Source of the DNA: Symsagittifera roscoffensis
Taxonomy: Eukaryota; Xenacoelomorpha; Acoela; Convolutidae
Direction: 5' to 3'
Length of the DNA stretch: 60,000 bases
NCBI RefSeq assembly: GCF_963678635.1
Contig: NC_087063.1
Span: 20,530,701-20,590,700 of the forward strand
Positions 53,106 to 60,000 of this stretch are shown here, piece after piece. Below the pieces are notes generated by a model. That model was not told where the DNA came from. It ran no database searches and saw nothing but the letters and a program-made list of their open reading frames with translations. Both the position numbers and the translations under genes were made by a program. Numbering within the stretch: the first letter of the stretch is position 1; each line of letters starts with the position of its first letter.

Positions 53106-54032
53106 TCATGGCGTAGTGATTGCTAAGTATCCTGGTACTTTTGCAGTCTCTCCCTGAATGTTTTTCTAAATTTTTAAGGCCTTTTCGATTTGTTACGTTT
53201 TACAAAAACGTCTCAGCGTGAACAGATTTCTTCAAATTTTCTTGCATAACGCAAAGAGCTATATGAACACTACATCAAACTTTTTTTGCAACTTTTTCTG
53301 AAAAAAAAGAGAAACTTAAAAAGAGCTTCCGTTTATAATCACATCAAACGATGAGAAAAATTATAGAAAGTGAATTTCATTACACTAGTGGACAAAATTA
53401 AGCCCAGATTCTAGAATTTTCTCTGTAAAAGGCATGTTTGCTCTATAAAATTTGGACTAAATTTCCTTCGAAGCTCAGATAACTTTTACATTGACCGAGA
53501 GCAAATAATAGAGCTACCATCTGTGAAAGTATCAAATTTTGATTCCAATGACTTACCAAGGCAACCCGGGTCTAAAAATGCCAGGTTTTCTCATCTGCCC
53601 TAAGTTTTTCACTTCGCGCAATAGTTTTTCACGCCTTCGGGAAAACTTTTCCATGACTTTTTTGAGACTTTAGCACTTGCGTACAAAACTAAAAGGACGC
53701 TTCGCACAATATATCAAGGGCTGCCTCGACTAATTCATTGATCTGATGCGGCTGAACAGTTTTCGAGAAGAGTAGAAAAATTTGTTAAAAAATTGGACCG
53801 GGAGCTTCTCTAACAACATTCCTGATAAAAAGCACAAAAATTTAGATTTCGGATAGATCTTTTCGAGAAATCCAAAAAGTTTCAAAAGACGATCGAAAAA
53901 GTTTTGATTTTTTTCGAGAACCATTTTCTTCTTGTGAAAAATATTGGTATATTTGCTACTGCAGGGAAGCATCATTTTTTTCTTATGATTGAAACCAAAA
54001 CTAAGGTTTGAGAGTGGTTTTGGAAAAGTTTC

Positions 54033-54250
54033 GGCTCTTTTCCAGTCCCTCCTTTGAATTTTTGTCTGAAGTTAAATATTTGAAAGTCTTCTCAAAATGA
54101 CTTTTTATGATACAAACTGCTATAAACGCGTCAACGTGATCAGGTTAACAAGCTTATACAACACATTTTACATGCAAATTGCCGTGTGAAATTTTTTGTA
54201 ATTTTATTTGTAATTTTACAAGAGGAGGGGGATGGAAAACACGAAAAGCC
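54033..54250. mobile_element. Inverted-repeat element (MITE), copy A
   Basis: The 218-bp unit begins GGCTCTTTTCCAGTCCCTCC and ends in an approximate mirror of this (GGAGGGGGATGGAAAAC...AAAAGCC). The interior shares CAACGTGATCAGGT and ACATGCAAATTGCCGTGTG segments with copies at 55838, 57739 and 58869. The target duplication is not clear. Confidence 0.55.
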
Positions 54251-55837
54251 AAAAAATCCAAAAAAAAATATCATTGAACCCAAACTCTCATGTCTGGGAT
54301 TGTAGTTTTGTAGATTTCAAAAAACGATCTCAAAATCAAATAATTGAGTTTTGAGAGGATCCTAATTTTCCAGGTTTCGAGGTTAGTTTTTGTAAAAGGT
54401 CAAATAGGATGAAAAAAAAAACGATCATAAAATCAAAAATTTGATTTTTTCCGAGGGCAAAGTTTTTTGTGTAGGAAACTGGGTATAGCCGCTAATGCGG
54501 GAGACTCTACATTTTCTATCCATTGAACCTAAAACTTCAGATTTGGTGGGTAATTTGTGCGAAGAAAAAAATTCAAAATTCCGTCAAATCTCCTGTACAG
54601 AGTTTTCTTATGGCTTTAGAAAGAGAAGTATGGTAAAATGAGACTATATGAGTATGCAAGCCCACAGGGGAGTGCAACTTTTCTACTGGTTTTACTTTTT
54701 CGAAAATTGCCAACTTTTTTGAAAATTGCCAACTAGGAATCCAACTTATCCTGGAATTTCCCCTTTTTTTGAAAATTTCTATTGAGGCGGCATAAAAAAC
54801 AAGAGAAGTTAATCATGACAAAATTTCAAATTAACGTTTTACCCAAGATTTTAGTTGTTTCTCTACTAAAATAATTGATTTGCCTACTAAGATTCCTACT
54901 AGCTGCTTTTTCAATTGACCTCAAAATCAAATTCTCCAGGATATTTTAAAATAGAAATAGAAGCATTTTCAAAAAATGATGCAAGTTTCGAAAATTTGGA
55001 TAAGGCTGTTTCACCTGCGAGCTTCTCTAACACACTTCAAAAGCTGTCGAATTTTTTTTTTGATTTTTCCGAGAACCAGTCTTTCATGTAAAAATAAAAA
55101 TAGTGTAGTCGTATCTGCAGGAGGGCATCATATATTTTTTTATGATTGATCTCAAAATCTCATGTTTGGGATTGCAATTTTAAAGAAAAGTAGAAAATTT
55201 TCAAAAAATGTAGAAAAAAATCAAATAATTGACTTTTGCGAGGATCTTAACTTTTTGTAGAGAAAAAAAGAGCTTGGCCGCTTATGCAGGGAGTTTCCCA
55301 AAAATAGTTTATTCGATTAAATTTACAATCTCAGGTTTCAGAGGTTCGTTTTTGAGGATGGTCAAACAGTTTGAATAAAAAAGCTCAAAAAATAAAAAAA
55401 AAAAAGATTTTTCCGAGGGCCATATTTTCGTGTAAAACAACTGGGTATAACCGCTAGTGTGGGGCGGTTATTTACCCATCTTTCTACACATTGAACCGAA
55501 AATCTCAGATTTGAATTTGGGGGTAGTTTTTGCGAAAAAAAAATCAAAAATTTTGGACAAACTTTCCTCTCTACAGAGTTTTCCTAAGGTTGTAGAAAAG
55601 AGGTGTGGTAAAATGAGTCTATTTGAGTAGGCAGGCACATAAAAGACTGGACAATGTTTCCAGTGGTTGTTCTTTTTTGAAAATTGGCAAGTGTTTCATG
55701 AGAAAAACTAACATTTTTAAAAATAGTGAAAAAAATTTCGAAAAAAAAAATAAAATTCAATTCCATACCTTTTCATAATACCTGTTTTTACCGAAAAGGC
55801 GAAAAGGAACTAAGAGTCCATCTTAAGTTCGAGGTTT

Positions 55838-56002
55838 GGCTCTTTTTCAGTTCTCCCCCTGATTTTTTCTAGAAGTCATTAAATGAAAGTCTATTTAAAA
55901 TGACTTTTCATCTTAGAAACTGCAGTAAAACAGTCAGCGTGAACAGGTGAACACATTTCTAGAATTTTTCTCACGTGCAAATTGCCGAACTAGAAAAGAG
56001 CC
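55838..56002. mobile_element. Inverted-repeat element (MITE), copy B, shortened
   Basis: It begins GGCTCTTTTTCAG and ends AACTAGAAAAGAGCC, with the family interior CAGCGTGAACAGGTGAACA. It is about 50 bases shorter than other copies because the right inner part after GCAAATTGCCG is missing. Confidence 0.5.
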
Positions 56003-57324
56003 AAAGGTTCCCCTTTTGAATTTTTTCTATTGATGCGTGATGAAAGACATGCTAATTTTATTGTGAAAAAATTTCGAAACTTTTACCAATACCTTAATTG
56101 TTTCTTTTAGTAAAAAAAGGATTAGCCTTTTCTGTAGATAAAATCACTTGTGCCTGTTCTTTCAATTGCCTCAATATAAAATTCTAAAAGGTTATTTCAA
56201 AAAAAAATTCCAACAAAATTGAAAATTGCGAAAAACAGACGTTTTCCGAAGCCACACCGGTTTTTTTCTATAAAACATGATAAAATTGTTTATGAAAGGA
56301 AAACTTTTTTTAAGCATATTCCTTGAAACAATGCACTTTGAATCATTGGACTATTTTTTGCTATTAAAAACTTCAAAAATCTATCGAATTTTCAAATTTT
56401 TGATTTTTCAAATGTCAGCTGTTTCTCTAAAATACGGCGAAGGTGTTTCCTCGGGTAAACTAACCACAGTCTGTTCTTTCGATTGAACACGCAGCCGCGG
56501 TCCTATCTAGGCAGGAAAGAATCCCCTGTCCTATTTTTTTTGATTGAACAAAATACATTAGCAAAAAACAGTGAGAGTTACCAATAATGAGTTTCTGCAG
56601 GATAATTAGGGGCCCAGCTAAAGCTGGCCGTACCTGTTTGATGCTTTTCGAAAATTGCTTTTCTCTATTTTGCTTTTGATGCTTTTTTGTACTGATTTGA
56701 GGTTAAATGAGTAATTCCAAAATCTCAAAGATAGGGTTTAATGCAAAATATTACTTAATTCTCTAATAAAATAAGCAGGAAAGGATTTTTTGACAATTTG
56801 CATTAGTATAATTTCTTCATACAAACATTTAGACACAGCCGTTTTTGAAGGAGGTTCCCAAAAATCTGTTGCCTCGATCAAACCCTTGATATTAGACTCG
56901 GCTTGGTAGTTTCGGGAAAATGGAAAAAATTCAAAAAAAAACAATGTGAAAAACCAGGGGTTTTCTCACATTTTTTTGATAGAAATCAAAATCTCAAGAG
57001 TTTGGAGGACCAATTTTGAGACAAGTCAAAACTTAAAAAAAGTCAAAAGTCGATTTTTCCGAGGGCCATAAGTTATTGTGTAAGAATTGTGGTTGCAGAC
57101 GCTTATTTAGGAGAGTTTACATGAGCTCGTTTTTTAATTGAAAACAAAAAACTTTGATTTGGGGAGGGGTAGTTTCTGAGAAAAAACTTACCCATAACAA
57201 TGTTTTTCGATTGTTCTAGATATTGAGGTACGCGAAACAAAGCCTAGCTTAGTATAAAAAAGCTTCAAAAAAATCAACAAAAAAAACGGTTACACTTTAC
57301 ACGCATTTTCATTTTACCTGTTTG

Positions 57325-57550
57325 GGCTCTTTTTCCTTTTCCCCCCACCTGACGCCAGTTTCAACTTATTAGTGTAACGAGTGGTTTTACGAGGTTGAGT
57401 ATGAAGACCAAATATGGTTGTCGTGGCCTTATTAGTCTGTCAGGCCAATAACAATCTGTCAGGCCAATAAAAATTTTCATAACAATCGGACAATGTGGTC
57501 AACAAATTTACATGTAAAAATTTGCAGGTGGGGGGGAAGGAAAAAGAGCC
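57325..57550. mobile_element. hAT-like MITE with perfect 8-bp target duplication
   Basis: The 226-bp element has terminal inverted repeats of about 27 bases (GGCTCTTTTTCCTTTTCC at the left end) and is flanked on both sides by CCTGTTTG (57317-57324 and 57551-57558). An 8-bp duplication is the signature of hAT-superfamily transposition. No transposase is encoded. Confidence 0.75.
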
Positions 57551-57674
57551 CCTGTTTGTATCAAACAGGAAGTAACCTAGCATTTTTTCAGTCTGCCTCC
57601 TTATTATCAGATTTGATAGATTAGTTGGCTTTTTTCCAGTCCACCTTTTGAATTTTTTTCTGAAATTCACTACT

Positions 57675-58123
57675 TGAAAGTCAATTTTTGAAAAGAGTTT
57701 GCTTATGGAAATTTTTCGTTTCTTTTGAAAAACTAATCGGCTCTTTTCCAGTTTCCCACCCTCCTCGTAAAATAACCAAACAAAGCTGTTCAAAAAGTAT
57801 TCACACGGAATTTTTCATCTAAAAAATGTAATAAAAATGTGTTCAACTTTTCACGCTGACATGTTTTGATGCAGTTCATTTCATGAAAATTCATTTTAAA
57901 TCAATTGAACTTTCATGAAATGAACTACATCAAAACATGTCAGCATGAACAGGTGAACAAACTTTTATAATATTTTTTACATGAAAAATTCCGTGTGAAT
58001 ATTTTTGAACAGCTTTTTTTTGTTAGTTTACGAGGAGGGTGGGAAACTGGAAATGAGCCGATTAGCTTTTCAAAAGAGTCAAAAAACTTCCATAAGCAAA
58101 CACTTTTCAAAAATAGTCACAAA
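57675..58123. repeat. Long inverted repeat (foldback) of MITE family
   Basis: Two arms of about 225 bases are centred at about 57899. The MITE terminus GGCTCTTTTCCAGTTTCCCA is at 57739 and its mirror ends at 58059. Symmetry extends beyond the element ends into the flanking sequence, so this is a larger palindrome and not just one element. Mirror-image frames on both strands arise from this symmetry and are not genes. Confidence 0.75.
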
Positions 58124-58868
58124 AACGAACAATTTTGAAATTTCTATACGCAATTCGTTTTTAATCACAGGAAGAAAAGCACAAAAAATATGCAGTGAAA
58201 ATGACATTTTTAGTGAACCATTGATTTGAGAAATTTCAGGCAATTTTATCAGAAAAGTCGAAAATTTTCCAAGCTACGGCCAAAGTCTTGAGAAGTTCAC
58301 GTTCCAAAATTTACATTATATCTACATTTAATAATTTCGAAAAACGGTCAACAAATAAAAAACTTGACTATTCTGAGGGTCATCAAATGTTGTGTAAAAA
58401 AGTGCGTAGCCAATTATGCAGTCAAGCTAGCTTCCCAACATCCGTTATGACTTTTAAATACAAAATCTGATAATTGGGAGGGTAGTTTTCAACAAGTATA
58501 AAAAATGTTTTAAAAAATGATTTTTCCAGCAGCGTGTAAAAAAATTGGTCAGGGCCGATTTAGCAAGGAGTTTCACTTAACCCGCTTTTTCGATTGAACA
58601 CAAAATCTCAGATTTGGGAGGAAAGGATAGTTTAGGTGTAGCTGAAGAAATTAGCACAACTGTTTCCCTCCATTGATCCTGATCTCAGATTTAGAAGTGT
58701 AGTTGTTGATAAAAATGAGAAGATTGAAAAAACGGTCAAAACATCACTTGTTTGATTTTGAATTTTCCGAGGATCAAAACTTTTGGTATAAAAAATCGAG
58801 AGAGCTTCAAGAACCGTTCTCTTTATTGAACCCAAAGTCTAATATGGAAGGGTGATTTTAGAGAAATC

Positions 58869-59086
58869 GGCTCTTTTCCAGTCCCCCCCTTTGATTTTTC
58901 GGAAACGTAATGTTTGAAATTTTATTTAAAATGACTTTTCACGTTATAAAATGCATTAAAACATGTCAGCGTGAACAGGTGAACAATTTTTTACAATCAA
59001 TCTTACATGCAAAATGCCGTGTGAACAATTTTTGAACATTTTTAATTTGAAATTTTACGAGGGGGGTGAGAAACTGGAAAAGAGCC
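58869..59086. mobile_element. Inverted-repeat element (MITE), copy C
   Basis: This 218-bp copy runs from GGCTCTTTTCCAGTCCCC to GAAACTGGAAAAGAGCC. Flanking octamers GAGAAATC and GAGAAAAC differ at one position, compatible with an aged 8-bp target duplication. Confidence 0.65.
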
Positions 59087-59900
59087 GAGAAAACTCAAAA
59101 AACATCAAAAAACGGTTTGAAAAAGTAGCAAAAAATGGACTTTGCCAGAGGCCAATTTTTATGATAAAAAGACTGTACTTTTCATTGAGATCAAATCGCA
59201 GATTTGGAGAAATTCCAAAGATTTCAAAAACAGTCAAAAAATCAAAAAATTGACTTTTCCGTGGGTCAATACTTTTTGTGTGAAAAAATTTGGGCGTAGC
59301 AAATCAAGCAGAGGGGATTCTTGCAACCCGTGGAATTCATTTTACCCAAAATCTCAGATTTGGAAGAATATTTTTCGAGAAAATTAAAAAAGATCCAGCT
59401 TTTTTAAAAAATCGGAAGAGCAGTTTTTGAGAACTAAATTTTTTTTAAAATGGAAAATTTTTACAGAGCGTTTCAAAAAAAATCAAATAATTAGCAAAAA
59501 TCCAAATACCATACCTTGTAAAGATACCTCTTCTTACAAACAACAATAAAACCTGTTTTTATCAAAGAATTTTAAGTTCGCATGGCAATTTTTGTAGCAA
59601 TCAGCAAGGGAATCAACAATCACAGTTTAAAAATTGAAAGTGGGGAAACGAAAAACGAGCACTTCATGTTTACCTTAAATATCCTAGTGGGGGGTATTGT
59701 TTTGGTGTATCTAAAAATTTTTCGAATGATGAACCTGTTTGACAGAGAGACCAACTTCCATGGGATACGGATCTCCTTGGTGATTATTAGGCCGTCGTGT
59801 TTATCCCAGTATCCCAGATGTACATTCACATCGTGAAGTCCTAAAAAGTAGCAAACTCGGATACTGTGACTATGGTTTAGAAGAAAGTTTGAGGAAAAGT

Positions 59901-60000
59901 CGGCTCTATTGCAGTTTCCCACACCCCTCGTAAAACTTCAAAACAAAGCTGTTAAAAAAATTTTCTTACAGCATTTTGCATGAAAAAAAATTCTAAAAAT
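59901..60000. mobile_element. MITE family copy D, cut by window end
   Basis: GGCTCTATTGCAGTTTCCCA followed by the CTCGTAAAA segment marks the left part of another family member. Its right end lies beyond the window. Confidence 0.5.

Larger units (their letters stand above)
53300..59600. repeat. Array of degenerate dispersed-repeat copies
   Basis: Copies of a unit of roughly 170-200 bases recur with much divergence. Landmarks are CCGAGGGCCATA, GGGCGTAGCC-like and ATGCAGGGAG-like segments, TTTTTCGATTGAAC and AAAATCTCAGATTTGG. They occur near 53740-54000, 54290-54560, 55040-55530, 56920-57190, 58240-58850 and 59140-59390, and also at 3230-3500. No protein-coding gene is supported in the region. 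Confidence 0.65.

Noticed and set aside
57440-58229. Similar proteins on opposite strands beginning MNSF(V/F)
   Set aside because: They arise from the inverted repeat centred at about 57899 and from MITE sequence, not from paired genes.

Overview
The window looks like nematode nuclear DNA, probably from Caenorhabditis or a close relative. It is AT-rich. Nematode-type splice signals (TTTTCAG acceptors, GTAAGTTT donors) occur at plausible places. The flanks are full of degenerate dispersed repeats, small inverted-repeat elements and short exon-like segments. I see no bacterial gene organisation and no rRNA, tRNA or CRISPR array.

Positions 1-12257 are mostly decayed sequence. A repeat occurs twice (from 1 and from 5424); each copy carries broken coding fragments and indels the other lacks. 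A probable secreted-protein gene lies on the minus strand at 8014-8349. Several short exon-like pieces cannot be assigned to a family.

Positions 12258-30090 and 30609-49523 hold two copies, in the same orientation, of one unusually large LTR retrotransposon of the Ty3/gypsy class (about 17.8 and 18.9 kb). Each is bounded by its own perfect 4-bp target duplication (CGAC and TTTC), so they are independent insertions 518 bp apart. The first copy is dead: it has many frameshifts and stops, a protease Asp-to-Glu change, a stop in the reverse-transcriptase YLDD motif, and a deletion of the integrase catalytic core. The second copy looks intact and young: its two 410-bp LTRs differ at one position and all its reading frames are open.

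In the intact copy the order is: 5' LTR; primer-binding site; a 77-codon ORF (ORF-a); a long conserved leader; a basic 155-codon ORF (ORF-b); a single-frame 2740-codon Gag-Pol with zinc knuckle, protease, reverse transcriptase, RNase H and integrase; two tiny membrane-protein ORFs (ORF-c, ORF-d); a roughly 377-codon proline-rich frame with no AUG (ORF-e); an 872-codon envelope-like glycoprotein (ORF-f); a 601-codon unknown protein (ORF-g); a 1.6-kb non-coding tail; and the 3' LTR. Neighbouring 3' ORFs overlap by a few bases, twice through ATGA stop/start overlaps. The layout is that of a complex endogenous-retrovirus-like element with accessory genes. Two non-coding blocks of 88 and 90 bases are identical between the two otherwise diverged copies. 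I consider this element the most interesting content of the window.

Positions 49528-60000 contain exon-like segments of one or more host genes on the minus strand, a pair of poly-C tracts, many degenerate copies of a dispersed repeat, and a family of about 220-bp inverted-repeat elements. One of these has an exact 8-bp target duplication, as hAT-type elements do.
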